This document shows, piece by piece, positions 46,733-57,762 of a DNA stretch of 64,000 nt. The notes beneath the pieces are model-generated. The model worked only from the letters and a program-made list of their open reading frames with translations, was not told where the DNA came from and did no database searches. Source of the DNA: Carex sylvatica (Eukaryota > Streptophyta > Magnoliopsida > Poales > Cyperaceae); assembly GCA_964058845.1 (NCBI GenBank), contig CAXKVR010000097.1, positions 62,001 to 126,000 on the forward strand. Direction: 5' to 3'. The position numbers were made by a program, and so were the translations under genes. The first letter of the stretch is position 1; each line of letters starts with the position of its first letter.

Positions 46733-47225
46733 TTGTATAAAATCTCATTTTATTGTTTTCTATTAAAAGTCATTTTAAATTTATGAATTGTCTATTTTAC
46801 TCTTCATTAAAAAAAAAAGTATTACTATTAGCATTATTCAAAAAAATGTCTCTTCTAATTGGTTGGTTTTCAAGAGCGAATGAGCTATTTTTCTACTTCT
46901 AACGCTAACACAAGCATATACTTAAATGTTATCCTGTAAGCATCAGAAGTACAGAAATTACTCATTTGCTTTTGAAAATGTTCCTATTAGAAAACTATCA
47001 TTTTTCTAAAACATACTACATTTTTTTTAATGAAGAGTAAAATGGGTACTTCAAAAATTTTAAATGAGTTTTAATAGAAAAGATATTAAATGAGTAAATT
47101 TGTGAGTTCTTAAACTTTCGATGAGTAAATATGATATTATGAATATTAGAGGATATACATGAAATTCCCCAAATAAAAATATTACATAATTTTCAAATAT
47201 TTTAGGGATATACATGAAATTCCCC
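46733..47225. mobile_element. Inverted-repeat element with GGRGAATTTC termini
   Basis: Left GGAGAATTTCTTGTATAAAA pairs with right GGGATATACATGAAATTCCCC; inner TCATTTTA...ACTCTTCATTAAAAA pairs with TTTTTTAATGAAGAGTAAAA. The right end is tandemly duplicated (about 47150-47181 and 47203-47234). A related copy lies at about 63480-63957. A near-match AAAATAAAA/AAATAAAAA flanks it, too simple to prove a 9-bp target duplication. Confidence 0.65.
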
Positions 47226-47678
47226 AAATAAAAATTATGTTAATTTTAAAAGTCCGCTATGGATCAAAAATTTTGACCGAACATTTATAGTTCAGCCACA
47301 GTGTTAAATTATAAATGAGAATTTCAAATCAAAAGCGGTATAGGGTTGAAAAAACAATGACAGATTTCAAAGCTCCGGCTGAAAAATCAAAGCTGAATTT
47401 GGAAAGTATTTATTTATTTCAACATTTTATAAATTTTAGTTTGGAAATGTTGATTCTGAAAATTTGTTTTCAAACAAAAATGCCAAACTTACTCCATCTC
47501 TTGATATTTGGAGCTAATTTTTTTTTATATATATATTTTTATATAAAGAATTTTCATTCTGGTCCCTGTTGCATTTCTGTTCATAGTTAGCAGTCAGAAT
47601 TGTCCCACAACAAAAAATAAAAAAATAAAATAAAATAGTCCGTATGTACTGCATTTATTTTCAGAGTATGGTTGCACA

Positions 47679-48067
47679 TAGAGGTTTGCAAATACCCATC
47701 GGGGGCGGACCCGATCCGTACCCGTCCGTGCCCGGTACCCGGGTTACCCGTGCCCGAGCCCGGGTATGGGTCGGGTAAACGGGTACACGGGTACGGGTAA
47801 AAAACGGGTAGGGTACAGTTATTTGGTTCAAAACCCGAGCAAATCCGGTCCGATTTACGCCCGACCCGACCCGACCCGACCCGACTCGACTGGACCCGAC
47901 CCGACCCGACCCCGTACCCAACCTGTACCCGACCCCGTACCCGACCCGTACCCGTTAAAAAATTCAAAAAAAATCAAAAAAATTCAGAAAAAATTCGAAA
48001 AAATTCAAAAAAATTCAAATTTTTTTGAAATTTCAAATTTGCCACCTAAAAAAAAACAGAAAAACAG

Positions 48068-48104
<37 letters not shown>

Positions 48105-48308
48105 GGGTACCCGACCCGGACCGCCCTACCCGTGCCGGGTACCACGGGCACGGGTATAAGTCGGGTAGGGTACGGGTTTTGAAAAATATACCCGAGTATA
48201 CCCGACCCGAGATACCCGTATACCCGACTTACCCGTACCCGACCCAAACCCGTACCTGACCCCGGGTACGCCCGGTCCGCCCGAACCTGGTCCGAGAGCA
48301 ATCCTCTA
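47679..48308. mobile_element. hAT-like element made of CGGGTA/ACCCG repeats
   Basis: 8-bp target duplication GTTGCACA / GTTGCACC (47671-47678, 48309-48316; one mismatch) and inverted ends TAGAGGTTTGC / TAGAGGATTGC. The 630-bp interior is mostly degenerate ACCCG and CGGGTA units in opposite orientation on the two halves, around a 39-nt A run at about 48066-48104. Long reading frames here are repeat artefacts. Confidence 0.88.
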
Positions 48309-48854
48309 GTTGCACCAATTGATTATTCATTATATTTCTATTTGATCCGACCTTTCAATTTTCTTATTACAGAGACTTCGGCTCAATTTGAATTTGAACC
48401 GTCTGATTTTAATCTGATGGACCTAAAAATTAATGATGTCAAAATTATAGCAATAATGCATTAAATTCATTACGGTCCCAAAATATTAAAAGCGTACAGG
48501 GAATTAGCTTGTCTCTATCAAACTTTAAATCAAAGAAAATATTTTTAGATGGGACTTGTCATTTATTAGGTTTGCATCTTTGATTATTTTGATTGTGTTA
48601 GATGAGTTCCAGTGTGTTCAATACCTATAAATTTATAAGGAAAATATTTGATGCATGAATCTGGGTGAACAATAAACTTTTCATATAAACTTTGATGAAA
48701 ATATAATTAAATTGTGCATTGTGTTGAAACTTTCTCACACTAAAAGTGTGTTTCAAAACGTCTTTATCAAAGAAAATGGAGCAACGGGAGAAAAGTGAGA
48801 GGATAATCAAAGCTGATTGAGGAGAGTTGCTCTTGAATTCATAACAGTTGATTT

Positions 48855-49240
48855 GAACCGTTTATGTATAGCGCGGATTGGTTCGCGCTACGGATTAATA
48901 TTTTTGTTTTAAAAATTGTAATAGTTGATCTGAACTGTTTAACATGAGCCCTATATGAATATATATTTGTAAACTAAATTTTTTAGAATTTTTTATTATT
49001 CTCTTAGATGGATAAAAAATTATTGTTTTTGGATAATCTAGAATTTCAGATATAGTGATTTTCTATTCATCTAAAACAATAGTAAAAAAATTCAAAAAAA
49101 TTCAAAAATTTAATTTACAAATACATAGTTATATGAGATCATGTTAAAAGGTTTTGATCGACCATTAGAACTTTTAAATTAAAAATTTTAATTCATAACA
49201 CAGATCAATATGCACTATGCATAGCACCATAGCTTCACTC
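48855..49240. mobile_element. Hairpin core family, copy d
   Basis: Core palindrome with AACATGAGCCC, TTTTTGGATAATCTAGAATTT and mirrored ATGAGATCATGTTAAA. The right terminus, read inward, is GAGTGAAGCTATGGTGC and continues TATGCATAGTGCATATTGAT; the left has a diverged counterpart (TATGTATAGCGCGGATTGG). Exact left end uncertain. Confidence 0.7.
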
Positions 49241-49627
49241 AAATAATTTTACATGAAGTTTTCAAGCTAGACTAAAAAGAGAAAAGGATAGAGACACTTT
49301 ACAAGTATAGAGTCTGTTTTAATTTCTTCCGTGCAGGGACCACAGCAGATCTGTAAAGTGGTACATGTTCTGAAAATAATGAGGAAAAGGAGCAGAGAAT
49401 CATTTAAAAAGTACACCTTCATAATTTGTCATGGTGCATTGCAAATCTAAGACATGTGATTATATGACATGGATAGTTGAATTGCTCCAACTCTCATCAC
49501 ATGATGATGAAACCCATTGTAATAAAGTGTGTGGATTTATGCTAAGCAAGTGGCACTAATTACAGGATGTGAGTTTTCAAAATTGCAAATATATTTTTTA
49601 ATTTTTTATTTTTATAAGTGTAACGGA

Positions 49628-49883
49628 TTTATACCATTTTAAAAAAACTAAATAATCACGATTTTTTTGAGTATTTCCATTTTCATTAGGTCCTCAGTTT
49701 AAACAGTAGACATAAATTAGATGTCTGTAGTTTCAAACTGAGAACAACTTAACAATTTTATGTTCTCAGTTTGAAACTGCAAACACAATTTATGTCTACA
49801 GTTTCAAACTAAAAACGTGGTGAAAATAAAAATACTTAGAAACTGTAGTTATTTGGTTTATCATTTTTTTAAGACGGTATAAA
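49628..49883. repeat. 256-bp palindromic element
   Basis: Outer arms TTTATACCATTTTAAAAAAA and reverse GGTATAAA...TTAAGACGGTAT pair; inside, CAGTTTGAAACTG-type inverted words repeat four times (near 49725, 49762, 49798). Related to no other element here by eye. Confidence 0.7.
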
Positions 49884-50865
49884 TAAAAATTTTAATAGGA
49901 TCAAGCTATCAATTTTTATATCCATACATAATTCTTCATCTAAATTTTGAACCTTCAATTTCACACATGAAGAGTATTAACTATCTTTTGTCGCTAAATC
50001 AAAAGTTTGTTCTCAATTTTTTTTTATCTATGCAAGTTTAGTAAATTCAATAATATTTATGTTTTTATCATTTAGTTGTATTTAATTTATAATTCAATAA
50101 ACTATCATTACTCTACATGTTCACAATTAAAATTATAATTATCATGTTGGTATCTGTAGTTGCATTACAAGTAAATTTGTAATTATCATGTTAATAATTA
50201 CTGTTGCTTTCCAAGTTAAAATGGAGATGATTTTATATTGACCCAACAAATTTTAATTTCTTATGTGATGGCTATGATATTCATTTCAGCTTTGAAATCT
50301 TATCATAGGTAACACAATCTGCATTGAATTCCAGCGGTGCTCTTTGATGTCAGAGATATATCACATCAAAATCTTATCATAGGTAACTATATCTATATGT
50401 CAGATCCAGGCGACTGCTTCAGTTCATTTCGTCTTATATTATGCATAATATTTCATTTCTGGAAAAGTAATAAATATTTTTTTTATATCATAAAGATGGT
50501 AAACAAATTTGATTTCATAGATAGAATCGCATAGCGTACTGTTTCCAGGAATTTGCATATTTAGTGCGATTTCTTAATGTGCCACAACACTGTACATAGC
50601 TACTGCATAAAATAGTTTTAAATTATTTGATGATGGCTTCTTAATCCCCTGATATAACCTAGATAGGATGAACCACTTGTTTATTTTAATTCATTATTGA
50701 GATCGAACTAGTGAAGTACTTCTCAATTGTATCCACACAACATGCATAGTAGAGAAGATAATATATCATAGTGCAAAAAATTAGCATTTAAATATTGAAG
50801 CAAATTAATATATGTTGAGTGGCTAGATCAAAATGATTGTTCCTGAGTTGGTCGTAACAATTTGG

Positions 50866-51062
50866 TTTTATAATTTTTAAAGTCAAACAGTCGATTCAAA
50901 CCGTTCAACATGCATGATATTTATATTAAAATGTACTTGGAGATTAAATTTTATATTTCATGAAATTGTTTTACTATTTATTAAGATGGTTTGAAAATTG
51001 TTGTTTTTAATTAATGATCTAAAAGTTTTTTATTGTTATTATAACAATTCCAAAAAATATAA
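50866..51062. repeat. Hairpin core family, copy e (partial)
   Basis: Left half is clear (AAAGTCAAACAGTCGATTC, ACCGTTCAACATG, GTACTTGGAGATTAAAT); the right half has decayed or been replaced. Confidence 0.65.
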
Positions 51063-51346
51063 CAAAAATTTCAGAAAAAAATAGTTTCAATTACCAAAAA
51101 ATTCATATTTTTTTTAAAAATTAACTCGAATTTAAGAAAATCTATCAAGTTAGTTACCTTACATAACTGAATTATGACATATTTGTTACGTGTGTGTCAC
51201 TTTACAATCACATATTTAGAATATTAAGCAGGAATTAAGCTTGAGACTGGGTGGAGAGAATCTTGCTCAGTAGTTCCACTTATTCTTGCCTTTTTACTCC
51301 AGGGATATGATAAGAAGCTCCAGTTCTTTTACATCTTAAAATAAAC

Positions 51347-51710
51347 TTGGGTTGCAAACGGATCAGAAATCAGATGCGGATCGGATAGTGGTTAAATTAT
51401 ATCCGTATCCACTTTTATTTTCAGGATACAAATACGAATAAGATATTAGTCAGATACAGATTGGATATCCGTTTTTCAATACTATTATTTATCATAAAAA
51501 TATAAATATTATTAAAAAAATATCAAAGTTCACAATATTTATTTAATTATAATAGTGAATAATATAATTTTTTAAATGTATTAAATTATGTGATATACAT
51601 CTATTGTTTAGATACAAATAATTAAAATTTAAAACCATATATGTATATATATTTAAATATCAAATATATGTATCTAATTTTTAAATACAGATCTAGATAC
51701 AGACATAAAA
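51347..51710. repeat. Truncated simple-repeat hAT-like element
   Basis: Begins TTGGGTTGCAAACGGATC, like the reversed end at 45618, followed by GGATCGGATAG, ATATCCGTATCC and GGATATCCGT words. The matching right terminus was not found. Confidence 0.5.
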
Positions 51711-52864
51711 TAAACACGTACATTTGCCCAGAAATGTCAGCCGTGAACAAACACAAAATAAAAAATATTTTACAGCCAAACGTACGTTGGTATGTATATT
51801 CTATTATTTTCAATTGTTACTTGGCCAATTCTATACAGTTTGATTCCCAAATAAAGAGAGAAAATCATATAATGGGATTGTTTTGGAAGAGGGGATGAAT
51901 CCTTGATGAAAAATTTATATTTGTTCTTATTTGTTTCACTTTTAGTTGTATCGCATGATATACTTTTTATAATAATAACTCAAAATAACATGTGCAATTT
52001 CCCTCAATTCTAAAATTGACCAGTGTCACATTTTTATTATATCAAACTTTAAGTAGAGTTTGATAGGATACATCTCATATTTTATTTTAATATCACCAAC
52101 AATTCTCCAAACAATAGATTAGTGAACATGTCAACTTCTATGCCTTATTATTATTTAATCCTTCTTTAATAAATACCTAACCGCTATGCATTATCTTGTC
52201 CAAGTATTAATGGTACCTTCCTCTTTTCTATTGTTCCAACTTCCAAGCAATATTAATTGAGTAAATAAGAAAGGATCTCAACAAACAATAATTAAGTTAG
52301 AATATATATGAGCTGATGATAAATGCTAACCAAGCATTGAGCAATCAAACAATTAAGAAAAAAAATTCTGAAACTTCTACTTTTAGCCTCTCAATTTTAA
52401 ATATATGCAAAATATATATATATATATATATACTTGAATTTCAAACTTGCAACATGGGACACGAATGGGAGACATTGTTTTAGCCGCTAAACAAAATAAT
52501 TAGTTATCCTTATATGTCTAAAATGTATTAAAATGATACAATTTGATCAAGTTAAATACTTATAAGATCATGTTATGTCTTGGTCTTTAGGTGAGATGTT
52601 TAAGCATACAAGTTATACCTTTAAGTTGCAAAATTCGCTTATTTGCAACTTACCTATTTTATAAATTATCTTGAATGTGCATTTGCTCAAAGATAAATCT
52701 TGACAAATCTTTAATTTATGTATTATAATTTCAAATAAGATATTCTTTTAACATAAACTTGTACTTTCTTGCATGCGTATATATCTCGTTTTTTTTTTCT
52801 CAATTTGAGTCATATTTCTGGTTGTAAAATCAACAAAAATGATAGTAATTCTCCAATCATTATA
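51711..52864. other. Intergenic, no gene seen
   Basis: AT-rich with a (TA)n run near 52410-52431. No gene or element boundary recognised. Confidence 0.5.
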
Positions 52865-52873
52865 AAATTTGCA

Positions 52874-53042
52874 GAGTGAGGCTATGGTACTTGGCCAAGC
52901 ACACAGTTTTGTTGTGCTTTGATATATGAGACGTTGGATTCGTATCAAGATTCGTGCCAGATGATATTAGATGTGAATCCAACGTCTCATATATCAAAGC
53001 ACAACAAAATTGTGTGCTTGGTCAAGTACCATAGCCTCACTC
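52874..53042. mobile_element. 169-bp near-perfect hairpin with 9-bp target duplication
   Basis: 68-bp arms (52874-52941, 52975-53042) differ at two positions by eye, with a 33-nt loop. Exact 9-bp flanks AAATTTGCA lie at 52865-52873 and 53043-53051. The terminus GAGTGAGGCTATGGTAC matches copies c and d of the hairpin family. The 9-bp duplication indicates mobilisation by a Mutator-like transposase. A transcript would fold into a long, nearly perfect double strand. Confidence 0.92.
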
Positions 53043-53051
53043 AAATTTGCA

Positions 53052-53910
53052 TTGAACACTAGCTAACCCCAAATGACACACAAGACTTTTGTGAGAACTA
53101 CAACAAACAATTATACTTCAATTATTGTCAAATACTTGCATAACCAATTATTTATTCTTAGTGGAATTGATACTTTTTTTTTTTTTTTGACAAACATATA
53201 CACTTGAGTGCATTTACATCACATTACACACAATTATATATAGAACTTCTAATTAATGCAAGTCTCACTTTAGATCATAATCTCCACTGACAATTATTCT
53301 TAAAAAATAAACAAATAATTGAACAAAAGTTTATTGTGCAAATTGCAAATTAATAAAGAGAACACTTGTGCAATAAATCGCCACCATATACATTTTGTAC
53401 GTGTCAAGATAAATAAACCCACTACATAACTACTGCAAAGCAAATCAATTTTTAAATATAACTGCATTACATCATCTGACAAATTATTGCAGGAATCTTT
53501 TTTGGGTGCAACATTGTTTTATGTCAATAATTCTTGTTGGCGATTATTTCATTGGTGGTATTTCAACAAATTATTGTATTTCGTCTTGGTACTGTCTCCT
53601 AGATATAGACTGATAGACATCATTAAGCGTTGGTCAAATTAAATAGATGTTAGTTAAGCAGCAACTTGTTGTGTGACCTCATAGTGGTATGCACGAGGAG
53701 CATTTTTAATTAGATAAATTAATCAGTAAAGTTTGTTATTTATTATAATTTTTTTTTTCAAAACTAAGAACTGCTTATCCGAGTATAGCTTAATTAAGAA
53801 AAAGTAGCTTCGGGAATGTGATGCATTAACGTAACTAGCATTTCTTAAATTGCTCCTGATTAGATATATATGATATATGAGGGAAAGGGAATCAGATATA
53901 TATGATATAT
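53052..53910. other. Intergenic, no gene seen
   Basis: AT-rich. A direct repeat AGATATATATGATATATGAG occurs at about 53862 and 53894 immediately before the next element. Confidence 0.5.
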
Positions 53911-54271
53911 GAGGAGGAATTCGATTATCACAATTTTAAATTACTATAAAGTAATTATAATTATTTTTTACATTTTCAAATTCTAATTTGTCGATTCAAA
54001 CAGTTCAACATGATCTCCACAATAAAAATGTACTTTCAGATCAAATTTTACATTATTTTTAAATTTTTTTACTATTTATTAAGATAGGTACAAAATTCCA
54101 TGATCTAAATTTGACTAGTTTTTATAAAATACTTGATAAATAGTAAAAAATTCAAAAAAATAATATGGATATGCAAGCACGTTTTAGTGTGGATATCATG
54201 TTGAATGGTTTGGATTGACGATTTGGAGTTTGAAAATATAAAAAATAGTTGTGATAATCGGATTCCTCCTC
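53911..54271. mobile_element. Hairpin core family, copy f (complete)
   Basis: Termini GAGGAGGAATTCGATTATCA and reversed GAGGAGGAATCCGATTATCA (one mismatch) enclose the shared palindromic core. 9-bp flanks ATGATATAT / ATGATATCC match at seven positions. 361 bp, no coding capacity. Confidence 0.85.
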
Positions 54272-54284
54272 ATGATATCCCTCC

Positions 54285-54425
54285 AGATTTGTCTAAAAAT
54301 AACGATTTTCAATAAATCTAAAAAAAATAGTAAATAATTTTCAAAAAATATAAAATTTGGTCGCCAAACACATATTAATATCGAGAACAAGATGAACAGT
54401 TTGAATTGGTTATTTGGACTTTAAA
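54285..54425. repeat. Hairpin core family, copy g (right half)
   Basis: Begins at TAACGATTTTCAATAAATC and runs through AAATTTGGTCGCCAAACACA to GATGAACAGTTTGAATTGG, 13 bp beyond copy f. The left half is absent. Confidence 0.7.
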
Positions 54426-54735
54426 TTCAGTGATTTATAATTTAATGTACAAAAATACCTATGCATTGCAATGAATGGTAGCCTTACCCTCTCTCTATAT
54501 ATAAATATTGATGAGAAGACGGCTAAAAATTAAAATTTATTTTGCTTCACCAAAATTAATGAATTTTGTACCAACAGTATTATCTACTATTAAGTCACAT
54601 GTTCATATATCATATTTCCATCAAGCTGTGTGTTGATAATTATCTTTACCGTAAGAGAAACTATCAAATTCCTTCTAGAAGTTATTCCAGTTTTTTAAGT
54701 GAAATATTTTAATATGTATTTACTATATTTATATT

Positions 54736-55224
54736 TAGTGTATTCAAACGATTCGGTTTGTTTGATTTTCAACCGAAGCAAATTTTTTTTTGTATAAATG
54801 GATCGGTTGGGTTTAGATTTTTCAAAATCAACTAACCGAACCAATCAAATTATAATGGTTCAAGTATAGTTTATATTTTGTTTGGTTCAAACATTGTTTT
54901 TTCCCTTTAATTTTGATTTGGACATTTCAGAACATCTACATATTTCGTACGAAATGAACAATGTGTGTAATAGTATCTTGATATTTATTTTTACAAAATT
55001 ACTATTGTATTGATGTATGTATTGAATTTTGATTTTTTTTAAATTTAATCTCTCTTATTCGATTCAACCAAGCAAACCGAAACTTAATTCAGATTAATGG
55101 TTTGGTTTTTATCAGGTTGCCCATTTTAATTTGATTGATTCAGTTTGATTTTTAAAAACGGAAAAAAGTTTGATTAGCCTATTTTATTTAAATTTGAACT
55201 GAATCAACCTTTTGAACACCCCTA
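54736..55224. mobile_element. Simple-repeat hAT-like element (GGTTTG/AACCGAA type)
   Basis: Inverted ends TAGTGTATTCAAACG and TAGGGGTGTTCAAAAGG; flanks TTTATATT / TCTGTATT match at six of eight. The interior is rich in CGGTTTG, AACCGAACCAA and GATTCAGTTTG words. Confidence 0.65.
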
Positions 55225-55865
55225 TCTGTATTTCTGTATTTCAGTGAATTCAGTGTACCCTTTGAACTTTATTGTTTTTATAAGTAATACTATATATACA
55301 ACTTTGATCAATGTCGTGATTAAAAAACTTTTTATTTAAGTAAAAAAAAAATCTTAGACTAGAAAAAATATATTGACAACGCTGTTTTATCTTCATGGAA
55401 AAGCTCGCTGTATCTTTATGAAATTTATCAATATATTCAAGTAGTTTTCCATCAATGCTTTCCAAAATAATTTACTTGATCTGCTATATATATAGAGAGG
55501 TAACAAAAACTGTAGAATATGTATCAGATATTACCAAAAAATTAGAATCAAGAAATATGTAGACAACAATAAGAATATATTGTATCTGTACAAAGCCTAT
55601 TACAAAAGTGATAACAAATAATTTATCCATTATTTTAGAGAGGCAATGACAATTGTTAGTGAACATCAGTGAAATGTAAAAAATAAAAACTTCTACCAAT
55701 ACTAGAAAAAATAGGTTGCTGTAAAAAAGACATAGCAACAAGAATTTAATAAGGGGTTACTGCATTAATTTCGATGTAATAGTTCATGTAATTATGTAGA
55801 ATAAGATATTTTCATGCAGCTTGTTTTACATTGATTTCAAATAAAATTGAAAGTGAAAAAGACTA
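55225..55865. other. Intergenic, no gene seen
   Basis: AT-rich; only chance reading frames. Confidence 0.5.
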
Positions 55866-56019
55866 AGGGCCTGTTTGGCAGGCAAACTGTTCTCGTGGAA
55901 AAAAAAAATTTCACTCAAAGTGAAATTTTTTTTTTCTCACACGCACAATATTTTGGCCATTCAAATTGAATCCGAACTCAAACTCATTCCTGTTCCTGCC
56001 TAACAGCTGAACATGCCCT
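55866..56019. mobile_element. Small PIF/Harbinger-like MITE
   Basis: Ends GGGCCTGTTTGGCAGG and reversed GGGCATGTTCAGCTGTTAGG. Contains an inner AAATTTCACT/AGTGAAATTT hairpin at 55907-55930. Flanked by TAA and TAC, an imperfect TWA-type site. Confidence 0.55.
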
Positions 56020-56040
56020 ACCATTGTGAAGCCATGAAAA

Positions 56041-56925
56041 TAGGGGTGAAAATGGAGCGGATGTGGAGCCGGTATTGGTAAAACTATATTCATATTTTTT
56101 TTCGAATATGGATACAGAGCGGATATCAGATGAATTCGAATATAGATATAGATCAGATCGGATATTTATTAAAATAATATAAAATATTAAAGTTCATAAT
56201 ATTTATCTAATTAAAATGGTGCATAACATAATTTTTTCATAATATATATAAATATATGGTATACATCTATTATTTGGATACAAACAATTGAAATCCAATA
56301 GCATGCTCGGATTATATATCCGCTCCGTATTTCGAATACGGATTCAGATAATTTTTGGATATTCATAGAAGATCCGGAGTCCTAAACGGAGCGAGTATCC
56401 GGACTATCCAAAATCCAATAATTTCCGGATACGGATATGGATTTGAAGTCCTAACAGAGCGGACATCCGGACTCTAATAAAAGAGAAATTAATATTTGGT
56501 ATAGGTAAAATTTGAACCCATGTACTCCCATCTCAAGATCTTTGAACTAAACTTCAAACCACTACATCACAACTTCTTTTGTTATCATTCCTTTATTTGA
56601 TATATATATTATATGAATATATTATCTCTCATCTTTCCATCCACTTATAGTTATCATTAATATTAATATTTAATTTTTTAATTAATATTTATATCTTAGA
56701 AATTCATATATCTTAATTATCCGACAATTATTCGTTTTATATCCGTATTCGAATCTGTATCTGTGAACTATCCGTTCCGTATCCGTATCCGTTTAAGGAG
56801 AATTTGATTTTGAATTTTAATATCCGTTTACTATCCGTATCCGTATTCGTATCCGCTCATTATGCGACAGATGCAGATATGGTATGAGCATTATCCGCTC
56901 TGTATCCGCTCCGTTTACACCCCTA
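56041..56925. mobile_element. Simple-repeat hAT-like element (GGATACGGATA type)
   Basis: Inverted ends TAGGGGTGAAAATGGAGCGG and TAGGGGTGTAAACGGAGCGG enclose 885 bp; both halves are packed with degenerate GCGGAT/ATCCGC and TATCCGTATCCG words in opposite orientation. No convincing 8-bp target duplication. Confidence 0.75.
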
Positions 56926-57176
56926 TCCGTAAATCTATGGGTGTAGCTTGTCAATGCCTAATGGGGTGACCAATATCATTTCTCTGACTTTTTCCATTTT
57001 TTTACTATGATTTTTAATAATAATATGACACAATTGGACCTGCTCTAAAGCACGCGGTTTGATCATCTCTGATAGATTGGACCACACACGTGCCTCAGAC
57101 TTGACTCGCTGGAGATTTCATCATTTCATCACTTATTGATTACACCAGTAGCACGATCCAATCAAATAAACCGTTG

Positions 57177-57312
57177 CCAGGTAAATATATTGACAGAGTA
57201 TTTTTTACTTCATATAGAGCCCAAATCATAAGCAGCGCTGTTAAGACAATTGTCTGTGTGCTGCTGCATAAAGCAATAAGTGCTCTGTCAAAATATTTAC
57301 CAGTGTCTGCCT
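57177..57312. repeat. Inverted repeat with about 50-bp arms
   Basis: Left AGGTAAATATATTGACAGAG pairs with the reverse of CTCTGTCAAAATATTTACCA, extending to CAGTGTCTGCC. A second small inverted pair (TTGCCAGTTTCC / GGAAAATATGGCAA) follows at 57356-57395. Nature unknown. Confidence 0.55.
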
Positions 57313-57762
57313 GGAGCTCACTAGTCTGTGTTACTAGCGACAAAGGCATTGCCATTTGCCAGTTTCCTATTGGAAACAACAGTTGGAAAATATGGCAAAT
57401 ATTCATGGAAGCCCATATTTCGGCATTATAGTACCAAAATGGATTTATTTGGATATGTAAAAATTTGCAATTCTAATAAACCCATGTTTTGGCCCGTCAA
57501 TGCCAATATAAACAACTTTTGATAATGCAAAACCGGCCCATTAAAGCCGGGTTTACCTTTTCTTCTACTCTGGTTGTCAAGTCAAAAGTCCAAATGTCGT
57601 ACATACAATAAAGAAATCAATAAATATTCAATTGCTATACAAAAATTAAACTATAAAAATTAACTGTTCTGAAGAAATTTCCTTTGAAACATATACTACA
57701 CAGTGTGAAATTCAACTAACACATTAGAAAATTTAACCCAAAGAACCAGAAGCATTGACAGT

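Noticed and set aside
47587..48301. Several long frames rich in GSGRVG or PDPTRPD
   Set aside because: They are translations of the CGGGTA/ACCCG simple repeat inside the hAT-like element at 47679-48308.
50297..50388. Direct repeat AAATCTTATCATAGGTAAC at 50297 and 50370 as a target duplication
   Set aside because: 19 bp is too long for a normal target site and the 54-bp spacer has no element structure.
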